Shown piece by piece: positions 23,479 through 33,925 of a stretch of DNA of 64,000 bases; position 1 is the stretch's first letter, and every line of letters begins with the position of its first letter. Source of the DNA: Amblyornis subalaris (taxonomy: Eukaryota > Chordata > Aves > Passeriformes > Ptilonorhynchidae); the NCBI GenBank assembly GCA_018881555.1, contig JACAXG010000013.1, positions 9,214,191-9,278,190 on the forward strand, written 5' to 3'. The notes under the pieces were generated by a model. The model was not told the DNA's origin. It saw nothing but the letters and a program-made list of their open reading frames with translations, and made no database searches. Both the position numbers and the translations under genes were made by a program.

Positions 23479-25295
23479 ATGCTGTGCCTGCTCGGGGTCA
23501 TGCTGTCAGTNCTGTGCCTGGTGTCCCCTGCAGCACTCACCACGCGCAGAGCCTGCCCTGCCAGCTCCCTTTTCAAGGAAACCATCGAAGCCCTTGGGAA
23601 GCTAAGCTCTCAGGTTGGTCCATTTTCTCTGTGCCCCNCGTCTGACTTTCTGTGTTAGCAGGGAACCTGCTAATGTGATGTTTATCAATCTCTTTCAGGA
23701 CAGCAGCAGAATCGCGCCTCTGGTAAGATCCCTTTGTGGCTCACTTTGCAATGCTGTGTGTTTGTGGNGTGGCTAATTGCTTTTTGAGAGGGAAGGGGAA
23801 AGAAGCTGTTGTTATAGCCCATTCAGGATGCTCTTGTGCTCTTAAGTCAGGTCTTAGATGGCAGCCAAGTCACCCGTGGCTTTTTGGTATGCAAAGTATG
23901 TGTGCTGAGAGGTGATGTGCAGGGCTCTGCTCCCTTCAGACTTATCAAAGATCTCCCTGAAACACCAGTGCTCAGGGCTCTGCCTTCAGTACAGCNGTGC
24001 AGAACAGCTGGCCCCCAGACAGCGCTGGTTGTGCCTCCTTTCACAGGTAGATAATCAGAACTGACGATCTTCCTGTCAGATGGAGACAGGTACCTTACTG
24101 CTATTGGAAAGCAGGGAACAGGCTGTTTTCCTGCCTTTTCGGGAAAGAAATACCCGCGTTGTTAGAGACCAATTCCAGCAGTGGCATCAGCAGTGCATTT
24201 CCTGGGAAAGCTCAGGAGAGGCAAAGCGCAGGTAGCAGCGCTGGAGGTTAAAGATTCTCCTAAGAATCTGTGCCTTCCCATGCCTGGGTGAACTAAAGAG
24301 GTAATAAAAGAGGAAATGGTGCCCTATCCTGCCTAGTTCCACCTCCACAGGCTCACTCTGTAGCTTTTGAAGGTAACGTCACCCTCCAGCAGTGGGAAAG
24401 CCCTGCCTTGCAGTGTTGCTTCTCTACGGTGCCAAAGTTATTATGTAATTTTGGCCTCGAATAATTGTGCAACATTATTTCTTGTAGCAGGCGTTTTGAT
24501 TGCATTAATATAATGGGATCTGTGCCAGGAATACAGTACAGAAAATACAAGATTAATAAACTTTGTTATTCCAGAAAAACAGGATGGAGGNGGGAGGCAA
24601 TGCAGCCACCTATCTGGAAGGATTTATTGAAGCCCTAAAAACCAGCAAAAATAGTGGGGAGCAGACACCGATAGTTAAGAACCTGCAGAAAATCCAGGCT
24701 TATGCAGAGTCGTGCACCGGGTGGAAGGTATGTTTGGGCTGATTCCCTGCTCGCTATTTCCTGCTGGTTTAGAGGACCACGAAGGATTCCTGTTCTGTCC
24801 TGGTTGCACTGAGAACAAGTGCCTGACCAAAGCACACGTTCCCTCCCGGGAGTGTGGCAATGGCAGCAGCTTCCAGCCGGCAGCTGGCACTTGGCCATGG
24901 CCCCAGTGCCTCCTCTGATCCGCTCACCTCTTCCCAAAGTCTCCTTGGTAAGAGAACGTCCATCAAACAGCAGAGGTGCCCTGGTGCAGATGGGGACTGG
25001 AGCCCTGGCTGAGAAACAGCTGCACAAGACGCAACTTGTAACACATTCCTTGGCCATTCCTACCCCAATATCTTCCTCAGAGCCTTTGTGGTCTTAAAAT
25101 TAATTATTAAAGAAAAAAAATCTAGTCAGGGAACAGAATGTAAATTACATCTCCTGATTCGTTTTACTCCTTTCTTTTCAGTCTGCCCTCAAGGAACATC
25201 ACTGGAAGGCAGTGGAANAGTGTGATTTTTTCTGTAATTTGATATATTTATTAAGGTTCCTGGGTCACAATGCCCTTCCAGATGAAACAAGCTAA
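23479..25295 (+). CDS. IL3: Interleukin-3-like cytokine, complete, 4 exons
   Basis: Predicted secreted short-chain helical cytokine, 141 residues. Coding exons are 23479-23613, 23699-23722, 24575-24727 and 25182-25295, all introns phase 0; exon 2 encodes only eight residues. A signal peptide covers residues 1 to about 18. Cysteines in the mature chain are C26 (RRAC), C100 (YAESC), C118 and C122. The C26/C100 pair fits the single disulfide of mammalian IL-3 (Cys near the start of helix A to Cys after helix C). The stretch YLEGFIEALK followed by IVKNLQK resembles the IL-3 pattern LEAFNRAVKS followed by ILKNLLPC. A Trp begins the last helix (HHWKAVE) as in IL-3. Mammalian IL-3 usually has five exons; this has four. 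Two codons contain ambiguous bases (exon 3 codon 6, exon 4 codon 13). The alternative is a second CSF2-type paralogue. Family certain, orthologue less so. Confidence 0.68.
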
Positions 25296-25382
25296 GCTTC
25301 AAAGGAGTTCAAGACACCTGTCCAGACTGCCAGGAGACTTGAGTTTAGCATATCCTCCTTCAAGCAAGGCTATTGGGAGTCG

Positions 25383-25455
25383 TTATTTATTCATATCTCT
25401 ATTCCTATTTATTTATTCTATTTATTTAGAGAAACGTCAAATTATTTATTTTTAC
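25383..25455 (+). promoter_or_regulatory. AU-rich element cluster in 3' UTR
   Basis: Several TTATTTAT/ATTTATTTA motifs are spread over about 70 nt, less perfectly clustered than in the CSF2-like gene. Expected to mark the mRNA for rapid turnover. Confidence 0.8.
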
Positions 25456-25474
25456 ACTGAAGAAATGCAATAAT

Positions 25475-25648
25475 TATTTGCTTTAGAAGACTGCTGTGTG
25501 ATAGTGTGTGAAGAGCTGCTCTGGGGATCCGGTTTGGGGTTTGTTGTCACACTATTTCTCTTACATGCTGTCCCAAGCCGCAGCCCCAGGGCTCAGCTCC
25601 GCATCACTCAGAGCCAGGGACGGAGCCATCGGTGTCACCCAGCACCTC
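25475..25648 (+). repeat. 3' UTR block shared with the CSF2-like gene (copy 2)
   Basis: Counterpart of 14671-14830, starting 'tatttgcttt' and ending with 'acccagcacct'. It carries an extra approximately 25-nt segment in the middle compared with copy 1. Confidence 0.8.
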
Positions 25649-25944
25649 CACCCCTCCTCTAGGAGGCTGAGGCATTTTCAGGGCACAGTATTGTAAAAGG
25701 ATGCACTTTTTCAAATCATACCTAAATACTTATTTTAACTGAAGACTATTACTATGCCACAAATGCGGTGACAATCATTTTAAAATGTTACAAGTGNGAA
25801 GTGCAAATTGTGTAAGCTTGACTGTTCTCATTAGAGCTGTGTGCTGCTGGCACAGGATTTGTACATTTTTTACAGTTAAGTATTTGGGAAACTTGTATGC
25901 AGAACTCTATGAAATGTACCCAAACTCTAATGGAATCTATGCAA

Positions 25945-25950
25945 AATAAA
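25945..25950 (+). other. Polyadenylation signal AATAAA (IL3-like gene)
   Basis: First canonical AATAAA after the stop, about 650 nt downstream, followed by a T-rich segment that could serve as the downstream element. Confidence 0.65.
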
Positions 25951-25989
25951 TTTCCTGCACAAAGATGAAACTCCTGGCAGTTTTTATTT

Positions 25990-26170
25990 TGTGGGACATA
26001 TATCACAAGCACACAGATATTTTATAGACAAAAGTATATTGCATTATATACAATATATATAAAATATGTAATATATATGTTGTAGATATAAAATATATAA
26101 ATCACATAATATTACTATATCACCTGTATAATAAATCTTATAAATAGATATTTATGGTGATTTAAGGATT
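25990..26170. repeat. AT-rich low-complexity tract
   Basis: Nearly pure A/T with many 'atatat' runs just after the IL3-like poly(A) signal. No coding content. Confidence 0.75.
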
Positions 26171-27554
26171 ATTCTACCTAAAAATAATTTAGATTGATTA
26201 AATCAATGTCTACTACCAGCAAGGTTTGTCAGCAGGGTATTATATTCAGACATATCTAAATTCATTATGTAGTCTATATATGATTGTCAAGGCTGTGTAG
26301 AGGATCACCACCCTTAGGTCCAGATACCACGTAAGACCACTAGTGTTTTTAAATTTGGGTAAAAGTAGCACTGAAATAATGCACCAGGATTTAGTTTCTT
26401 TCTTTGCTCTCACTTCANGGTGGAGATCTCCCTCCAGCATCTCCCCTTTTCCACCCAGTTGGGTATTCTGATTGAATGGAAGATTCACCCATGCAGAAGA
26501 AAGCAAAATGTAGCAAACAGAAAAAAAAATCCTATTTGGGGCTGTGATGTGGGAACTAACAGGGACNATCAGGGTTGTTAGACACACACCTTACCCTCCA
26601 AGGGGGATTCTTCTACCAGAATTTCACCTCCAGGAAGTAATCCAAGCCTAGCCCATCATTTATGTACTTTTGCAGGCATCACTGAGCAGCTGCGAAGAAT
26701 TCCCCTAAACCCCATGATTCATAGAGAATTTAGCAGAGAGCAGTGGCTGTGCCAGCTGNGGTGTGCCTCTGGGATCCCCTGAACACCACACTGCAGGAAA
26801 GGGCAGGCTGAAGAGGCAGGGAAATGCAGGCTGGAATTCCTTAAGGCAAATCACATATTTGAAAAATTAGCTAATTTCTGTAACAACACCTGAAGAGGAG
26901 TTTCTTGAGTGTGGGGGAAGAAAGAAACAGTAGTCATTGCATGAACAGGGAAAAAACCACAACCCAGCAATAGGTTCAGTCATCATCTCTCTGCCACCCC
27001 AAAATAGTCAGGAATAGAACATTAACCAATACCTACAAAAATACAGAATGAAAAAAAAAAACCCNAAAACAGGTTCAACATTTTTAGCAGCTTTAGGTCA
27101 AAGCAGCTCACCCTGTGAGGGGGTGAGAGGGCAGGAGGAGGATGGCACTGGATACATCTGTGCTTTGGGATGGAGCTTGTAATGCCTTTTAGGACAAGAC
27201 TCNCAAGGGACCCAAGGGAACATTCCAGTTCCATCACCCCAAGACTGGCACACAGCCTGCTGAAAAGCTGGTCTGAAAGGGTTGTTATTGACCTCCAGCT
27301 CAAAGGCTGAAAGCGCTTTGGGGAGCAGGAGCACAATCCTACACACTGCATCCAAAGCTGCTCCCTCCTTCGGAACTGGGTGCAAAAGAGAGGAACAGTT
27401 ACAACCTTCCAAGGAGGAAACGGGCCATGACCCAGTGGGATAGGAGTGAAAAGCATAGAAAAAGGTTCTGTTTGCTTTCAAAGAAAGTTTTAGATTTGTT
27501 AGTACAAATCTTCTGAGAGGGAGACAGCGATTGGCCAGACTACCAGGAAATGCT

Positions 27555-27788
27555 ATGGACCCTTGCTCGTGGTGGGGAGGGAAGATTGGAAAATGGTGAG
27601 GCACTGGCACAGGCTGCCCTGAGAAACTGTGGCTGCCCCACTCCTGGAAATGTTCGAGNCTGGGTTGGACGGGGCTTGGAGCAGCCTGGTCTAGTGGAAA
27701 GTGTCCCTGCCCANGGCAGGAGGCTGGGACCAGATGAGCTTTAAGGTCCCTTCCAATCAAAACCATTCTGGGATTCTATGATCCTATG
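27555..27788 (+). mobile_element. CR1 LINE 3' end
   Basis: Contains 'ctgccctgagaaactgtgg', 'ctgggttggacggggcttgg', 'agcagcctggtctagtgg' and 'aaggtcccttccaatc', and terminates in 'gggattctatgatcctatga'. Well preserved compared with the other CR1 pieces. Confidence 0.92.
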
Positions 27789-27908
27789 ACAATGTTCCCC
27801 TTAGAACAGGCTGGGGAACAGCAGACACACGCACCCACAGGCACTGCCCTCCCGATCATTTGCTCAAATTCAAATACAAATAGAATTACTGTCACTACTA
27901 TCTATCTC

Positions 27909-28130
27909 CCCGGGGCAAATCCTCAGCCCTCAGGCTGGGGTAAATCACAGAGCAGGCATCCCCCCTCGCTCCATTTGCCGCACGCAGTCGGGCTGTGCCG
28001 CGGCTTGGCCAGTGTTTTTCCCAAGAGCGAGCCCCGAAGATGCGAGTGCCAGTGGCGCTGGCTGCTCTGTAGGTGGCAGCCCCGGCCCGTCCTCCGCCGC
28101 AGCGCNGGCGCCAGCCCGAGGACACCGATG
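27909..28130. promoter_or_regulatory. Isolated CpG-dense islet
   Basis: I count about 19 CpG dinucleotides in roughly 220 bp, with GC-rich words such as 'gccgcggc' and 'ccggcccgtcctccgccgca', whereas the surrounding kilobases are CpG-poor. No TATA box or recognised gene is attached. It could be an unmethylated regulatory islet, an unrecognised first exon, or a GC-rich segment of no function. Confidence 0.45.
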
Positions 28131-29643
28131 AAGAGAAAGGCTGCCTGTGGGTTACTCGCTCAGGTTTTTAATCACCTTTTCTCAGTATTACTCCAAAGAG
28201 CTCAGAAGTGTCACAGAAAGGTGAAGGAAGATTTCAGATGAGCTATTTTCTGAACGAGGCTGAAAAAAGGCTTGTGTGCCCTCGGTTCCCCCGCAGTGCC
28301 CAAACCCGCTGATAAGGCATCCCCTTGGTGTACAACTCCCAGGCTTTAATGTCAGATATTTTTCACCGCTTTGGGAGATTTGGTGTGCTGCTTGTTTATC
28401 CCAGCTTCTCAAAACTCCCTCTGTCAACACCCTTGAAAACTTCACCTGGTTACAAGCATGGGCAGTCCTGTTTAGAGTGTCTTTTGAATAAAACACGTTT
28501 TTATAAAAACCCATAGATCAAAAGGGTTCAGTAAAGTTCAGCAGATTCTCACCTCTCATTACAGAAAGAGATAAGAGGAAAACAACTGTGTCAGGCCCCA
28601 CAGCTTCTAAGACAACCCTGGCTGTGAGCAGGAGTTAGTGCAGGCATGAGGGCTCCGCACCGACATCCGCCCACTGCAGCATCACCAAAAGATGCATCCT
28701 GCGCACAGGGAGCTGCTCTCTCCGAGCATGGGCCTATTGATAGCATCTTGCTACTTCTCTCCAGCAGCTTCAAAGCTATTTNACATTAAGTCGGTATGTT
28801 TTCCAGGTGGGTGAGTTTTAAATGGAGACACGCTGTTGCAAAAGATACCTGGTGCAAAAATGATTCCATAAATGGGTTTAGAAAGTGTCAATATTCACCT
28901 AATGGCTTAGATGAACATACAGCCTACACAGGGCTTTGTGTCTGGTGGGTCTGGTTATTAAATCGTCATACACGGTGAGGTGGTGGTTGAACCTCTTGTC
29001 AGCAGCTTCCCATGAGGCAAATGATCCAGACAGAAGTGGGAGAAGGTAAAGAAGACAGCCGTTCCCTGATTTTTATCACCTCCAGAGGCAAGGAGCGGAA
29101 TGGGCTTCCTTATATTTCCAAGAGATATTGAAACTCACATAGGAGAAAGTGNAGAGGTATCTGTTCTTTTTTTACATGTTTTGCATCTTCTGGNGTGCCA
29201 GTTTAGCACATTTAAACATTCATCTTGGTGACCCATTTTAATCTACTCTACCTCAGATTGCNAGTTGAAGAGAGCTTGCAGATGTCCAAAGCTACTTGGT
29301 CTCCCAACACCCTGCCTGGGAAATGAGGGGGCCTGGACACCAACGAACCAAGAGCAGCTTGGTACTAAAATTTTGCTCTTTGAGAGAATGATTCAGGCCT
29401 CTCATCAGANAGCTGAACCAAAGCAGTGCTGGAAAGTGTAGCCATGACAATAATTTCCCATGTGGTTTTTGCTACGAGAACCTTTCACATAGCACTGGAA
29501 AATGTAAATAACTTATCCAGTTTGCAAAGCAGGTAAATGAACAGTGAATAACGTGGCCATGGTTAACAGGCAGACTTGTATTTTATAGTAGGGACAACCC
29601 AAANCAGACAAAGAACTAAGAACATCATCCAGTCTCAAATATT

Positions 29644-29663
29644 CATTATTATTATTATTATTT
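29644..29663. repeat. Short ATT microsatellite
   Basis: Six to seven ATT units. Confidence 0.8.
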
Positions 29664-30934
29664 AGAAGACTATCCAGAGGGAAACATATCCCTGACTCAA
29701 CACAAAATTTCCCTAATCAAATTTGGAAAAACCCATCTGCCAATTCTGCGCTTTGTCAGACATTTTCTATGAAATATCATATCTAAAAATCAAATATAGA
29801 TTTAGAATAGAGACTGGGCTATATGGGAAATATTTAGGAAAGACCCTAATATCAACTGGCCCAGGCTGACAGGGATATTNGCAAAGCTTGGTGCTCTAGC
29901 TGGGAGTTTGGCTCTTCCCTCACCCTTTCCAAACAGCACTTGCCAAGCATGTTTCTTCTGGCACTGAACAAAGTGTTCCTCCCAGNTCTCTGCTGGAGCC
30001 AGGGCTGTTCCTGGGCTCAGAACAAGGTGAGGCAGCCCAGGTGTTCCAGGGAAGGTTATAAAACCTCCCACTGCACTGCCAGGCATGGTTGGCACCACTG
30101 CTTACAATTAGCGATNTCCCTTTCCTTGGTGGCCAGAAATAACTTCTCAGTAAGAGTTCCCTTGATGACACTTCTTTTATTAACTGTAATGTTAATTGCC
30201 ACCTAGCATAGAACAAATTAGCCTTTTTTTTTTTCCTTAGAGCTGCATTACCTTGACGTTTGGAAGAGAACTCACTCTTGTTCACTCTGCTCTGAGCTGA
30301 TTGTGCTGGGAGAGCAGCAGTTACTCAAAGCTGGGGGAGCCCTGGCTCCCCTCCTGCAGGACGCTGGGGTCCCACCCCAAAGNACCCCTGACACGCCACC
30401 ACACAATGTGGCACTGTCCTTGCAGCCCCTCTTGTCACTTACTGACAAGTCCCCAGGTAAAATCACCTCATTACCTTTGGTAAGTGTTACAGGAGGGCCC
30501 AAGTATCATTGATGAAGAAACGAAATTCCCTGCCCCCAGAGAAGGAGAAGCTGCATTGCCAGCTGAGATGGCAGATTTGCACACCCCTGTCATACAAATT
30601 AATCATGCCAGGGTAAGATCCAGCTCTCACACTTACTAATTACAAGGAACAAACAACCTTTTGTTTTCTTTTCAGGTCAAAGAGAAGATATTTGCTCTAG
30701 AAAAGCAGTCAGATCTGCAAGGCTGCTACACGTGGCTGTGCCCCCCTATTCACACATGCCCATCCAAGTCACACTGCAGGGTGTAGATGATTAATTAGGT
30801 CCTGTGGGCTCCGTCTTTGGCTGACATTAGCTCCAGAGGTGCCGAAATCTTTGAACTGCAAAAATTTACAGCAATATAAGATGTAGTTTCATCTGAGGGG
30901 AAAAAATCTGCTTCATAGCTGCATTACTACAAGT

Positions 30935-31250
30935 TTCCCCAGATCTTTTCCTTGATAGGACAAAGGGGAATGGTTTCAAAGCGGAANGGCTTCAAGCTGA
31001 CAGAGGGCAAGGTTAGAGTGGATGTTAAGAAGAAATTCTTGACTGTGAGGGTGGTGAGGCCCTGGCACAGGTTGCCCTGAGAAACTGTGAATGCCCCATC
31101 CCTGGAAATGTTCAAGGCCAGGTTGGACGGGGCTTGGAGCAACCTGGTCTAGTGGGAGATGTCCCTGCCCATGGCAGGGAGTTGGAAGAAGATGAGCTCT
31201 AAGGTCCCTTCCAACCCAAACCGTTCTATGGTTCTATGATTTTATGATTA
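30935..31250 (+). mobile_element. CR1 LINE 3' end, about 320 bp
   Basis: The most complete CR1 fragment in the window: 'gttaagaagaaattcttgac', 'tgagggtggtgaggccctgg', 'ttgccctgagaaactgtga', 'ggttggacggggcttggagc', 'aaggtcccttccaaccc' and the tail 'ctatggttctatgatttta'. It ends about 225 bp upstream of the TATA box of the KK34-like gene. Confidence 0.95.
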
Positions 31251-31476
31251 TTATGTTCTTTTATGGTATTTGTGCCCTTACACATCGCTTTTTCTTGCAT
31301 CAAAACATTGCTCTGAAGTTAGAGGCTTCAGGAAATTTACCAGAACTTTAATCATAAAAGTTTCTCAAATCAGATATGCTGATCATTCAACTGCTCAAGT
31401 TGTTGCTGTTTTCTGATTTGAATGATTTATGAATGAGATAAGATNCCAATCACATCCTGTGCTTACTCAGCTTCTT

Positions 31477-31483
31477 TATATAA
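31477..31483 (+). promoter_or_regulatory. TATA box of the KK34-like gene
   Basis: TATATAA, 91 bp before the start codon, predicting transcription start near 31508 and a 5' UTR of about 65 nt. The segment upstream lacks the ATTAATCATTTCC word shared by the other two cytokine promoters. Confidence 0.75.
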
Positions 31484-31573
31484 GCCTGCTTCGTATCTGC
31501 CAAGGGAGAAGAGCTTGAATCCAAAGCCCTTTTCAGATAGCACAGGTCAAGCTCCCGAATTAACACCTTTAAA

Positions 31574-33706
31574 ATGCATCCTCACTTGTTCTTGTTGCTA
31601 TTGAGCTCTGGGGTGTCCAGTTACTTTCTCCCTCTGAAGGAAATGCCTCATCTGCTGAACGAGACGAAATACTCGCTAATCGACGAAATGCTTTGTTTGC
31701 TTGAGGCTGAAAATGAGTCCATAAAGGTAAATTGTTTCCCACTTCCCTCACACCAGATTTATTTTTTGAGATGATTTCCAATTTGTGACTAATGGATTTC
31801 TGTTGTTTCCAGGAGAAATTCTTCAGACCGCTTCACGTAAAGGTAAGAACCTGTTCTTTCCCATTCTATTATTATCAGTCAGAGTCTCCAAAGGGAACTT
31901 GGAGCATAACCTCTGGCATAACAAGTCTGAGAACATTTAAAGGCAAGTTGCAATTGCTGTAGATATAAGTGCTGTCCCAAAATACAGATGCAATGTTATA
32001 TTTCTAAAAGATTATGAGAACGTGGCTAGTAACCATTCTAATTGCTACCAAGGATACTTATGCCCTACCTCAATTTTTATCGGTTCTTTTGAATGTTTTT
32101 CCAGAGAAATTTCTGTTGATGATTGCAAAGCCTGGTCTTCAAATGATTGGCAATATAAAGAAAATAGTTAAAGTAGCTCTCTCTAAGTGTCCTACTTCCA
32201 AAGCAAAGACAAAATGAGTCACCCTCTGACTTAGAAGGACTTGAATCGAATTCCCAGTGTGGTCACATCCACCACTGACAGAAACTGAACCCTTTTTATT
32301 TCAAATTTTCCAGTTATAACGGTTATGAAAACCATCCTTACAACACTCCTTAAAAGGTATAAAAAGAAGTCCTAAAAAGAATAAAAGAAGTTTAGATTTC
32401 CAGAGAAAAATGACATACTCAGTATGATTTATTAACAGTTCTTTTAAGAAAGAAAAGCTTTCTGGTTGCAAACTAGAATACTACGTGTTTTCCCTTCTTC
32501 TCCTAGAAACTAAGTTGTGCACATAATAACGCCGAAATATTTATTCACGAACTAAAAAATATTCACACGTGGACGTGCATGAGGAAAGTGGAGAAAGGTA
32601 TGGAAAGGCTAGAAAAAAACTGCTACNTTTTTAAGGTAAGCTTCTGCTACTTGTTTTGTTTGAGTTTCAAACATTTTCTTGTAATTATCCATTTATCCAG
32701 GGTTTTTAACACCAGGTGATTTACAACACTCGTTTTTTAACAAAGAAATTATCACTCATTTTTAATTTTGAACCTGCTACAGCCCCANGGAAGGATATAA
32801 AACTCTGTCTCTCATGCACAAATTCATTCTTATGAAGACCATATCAACATAGTTCAGTTACACCTGCAGTAATGAAGATTATTTATTAGGTATAATAAAA
32901 AATTACCTGTACAGCTTGTCCCTCAGGAGGGACAAGGCAATTAATAGCAGAAAAGACAGAAATACTACAGAGAAAAGAATCTGTCTTTNAAATCCAAAAG
33001 AGAGAAAGACAGAGAAATTAAGAGAGTAGAAAATATGGTTTGCATGGACCAGTGGCTGAATTTGCTACAATGACTGTTGTTTAGGTAATTCCCTGGAATA
33101 GAGAAGCAGGCTTTAGGAAGAAAACCAGATAACCAGCTGCAGAATAAGCCATGTCTAAGTCTGTCATCCAACCAACATGTGCTCCACACTGCTGCAGCTG
33201 GGATTGTGCTGGGACACAGGCAATGTCCCACGCTCCCTCACTGTCCCCAGTATTTGGTATTGGGAGAGAAATGTTTTGCGTTTCTTCCAGCTTGGCAGAT
33301 GACTCCTCTTCCCCCAAAAAACAACACAGAAAGGTCTGCAGTACTGTGAAAGTCAAAGAGAAATAGCTAATGACTAACGATTTCTAAGAAGTGTGTGAAA
33401 TGGTTTTGGGGGTGTGAAGGGCAGCATCCTGCTCCATCCCAGTGAGCTGAGAAAGAATGTGCAGCATCTGTAGCTCATGCATCAGTACCTTCTCTTTGCT
33501 CTTAGAAATCTTCGTCCAACGACAAGAAATGCTTAGAGATGGCAAAAACTGATTTCTCACGATTTAAAGAGAGTCTGCAAGAATTCTTGAGATGGGTCAA
33601 CGAGAAGCTGGACTGCAGCAGTGTCGGGAGAAGNGAGTTGGATTTGTTCCTGGATGGCAAGTGCAGCTGCCGTGACCTCTGGAAATCCCACCAAGGTTTG
33701 GGCTAG
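31574..33706 (+). CDS. KK34: IL-5-like cytokine KK34 homologue, complete, 4 exons
   Basis: Predicted secreted helical cytokine, 170 residues. Coding exons are 31574-31726, 31813-31842, 32507-32635 and 33506-33706, all introns phase 0. Residues 1-16 form the signal peptide. N-glycosylation sites are N29 (NET) and N47 (NES). IL-5-like points are the ENES(I)...PLHVKKLSC segment ending at C65, and the terminal helix KKC(113)...FSRFKESLQEFLRWVNEK, which matches the IL-5 pattern KKC...VNQFLDYLQEFLGVMN closely. Birds carry an IL-5-like gene (KK34, first described from chicken gamma-delta T cells) near IL3/CSF2, distinct from IL5 beside RAD50, so P4HA2 synteny favours KK34. Unusual features are eight cysteines and a tail of about 30 residues beyond the last helix (C141, C157, C159); mammalian IL-5 is about 134 residues. 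Two codons hold ambiguous bases. A CSF2 identity was considered because helix D also fits GM-CSF, but the overall pattern is closer to IL-5. Confidence 0.75.
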
Positions 33707-33925
33707 GGAAGAGCTGCCCAGGCAGTGAGGGGCTGGATGGGAAGGGGAGACGGAAATATGGCTGTTACAAAGCAGAGTCTTTGCTAATTATGCAAATATT
33801 CTGATGCTAATTCATGTTAATTTTTGCTGGCTAATGCAAGGAGGGAAATTAAAACTGTACACAGCAATTAAAGCATCATATAACAAGCATGGCCAAGTGT
33901 CATTGTTTATTTTGTGCCATTGTTG
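33707..33925 (+). other. Putative 3' UTR of the KK34-like gene
   Basis: No AATAAA follows the stop closely. The nearest variants are ATTAAA at about 33848 and 33869. It has no clustered ATTTA pentamers, unlike the other two cytokine genes. The end of the transcript is uncertain. Confidence 0.4.

Larger units (their letters stand above)
25296..25970 (+). other. 3' UTR of the IL3-like gene
   Basis: From the TAA stop to shortly after AATAAA (25945-25950), about 670 nt. Contains an AU-rich region and the block shared with the CSF2-like gene. Confidence 0.7.
26180..31270. other. Intergenic region between IL3-like and KK34-like genes
   Basis: No gene recognised. Contains two CR1 3' ends (27555-27788 and 30935-31250), a CpG-dense islet (27909-28130) and a short ATT repeat (29644-29663). 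Long minus-strand open frames at 27.0-27.8 kb are partly reverse-read CR1. Confidence 0.5.

Noticed and set aside
12406..25295. Interpretation of the first two cytokines as the IL4/IL13 tandem pair
   Set aside because: IL4 and IL13 sit between RAD50 and KIF3A. Here the neighbour is P4HA2, the promoter matches CSF2, and the cysteine patterns fit CSF2 and IL3 rather than IL4/IL13.
27098..27766. 222-codon open frame on the minus strand
   Set aside because: Partly a reverse reading of a CR1 3' end. Low-quality peptide with unresolved codons and no family resemblance.
31574..33706. Interpretation of the third cytokine as true IL5
   Set aside because: The helix-D pattern is IL-5-like, but true IL5 lies next to RAD50/IRF1 in vertebrates. 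Adjacency to P4HA2 and the extra cysteine tail favour the avian IL-5-like gene KK34. Not fully excluded.
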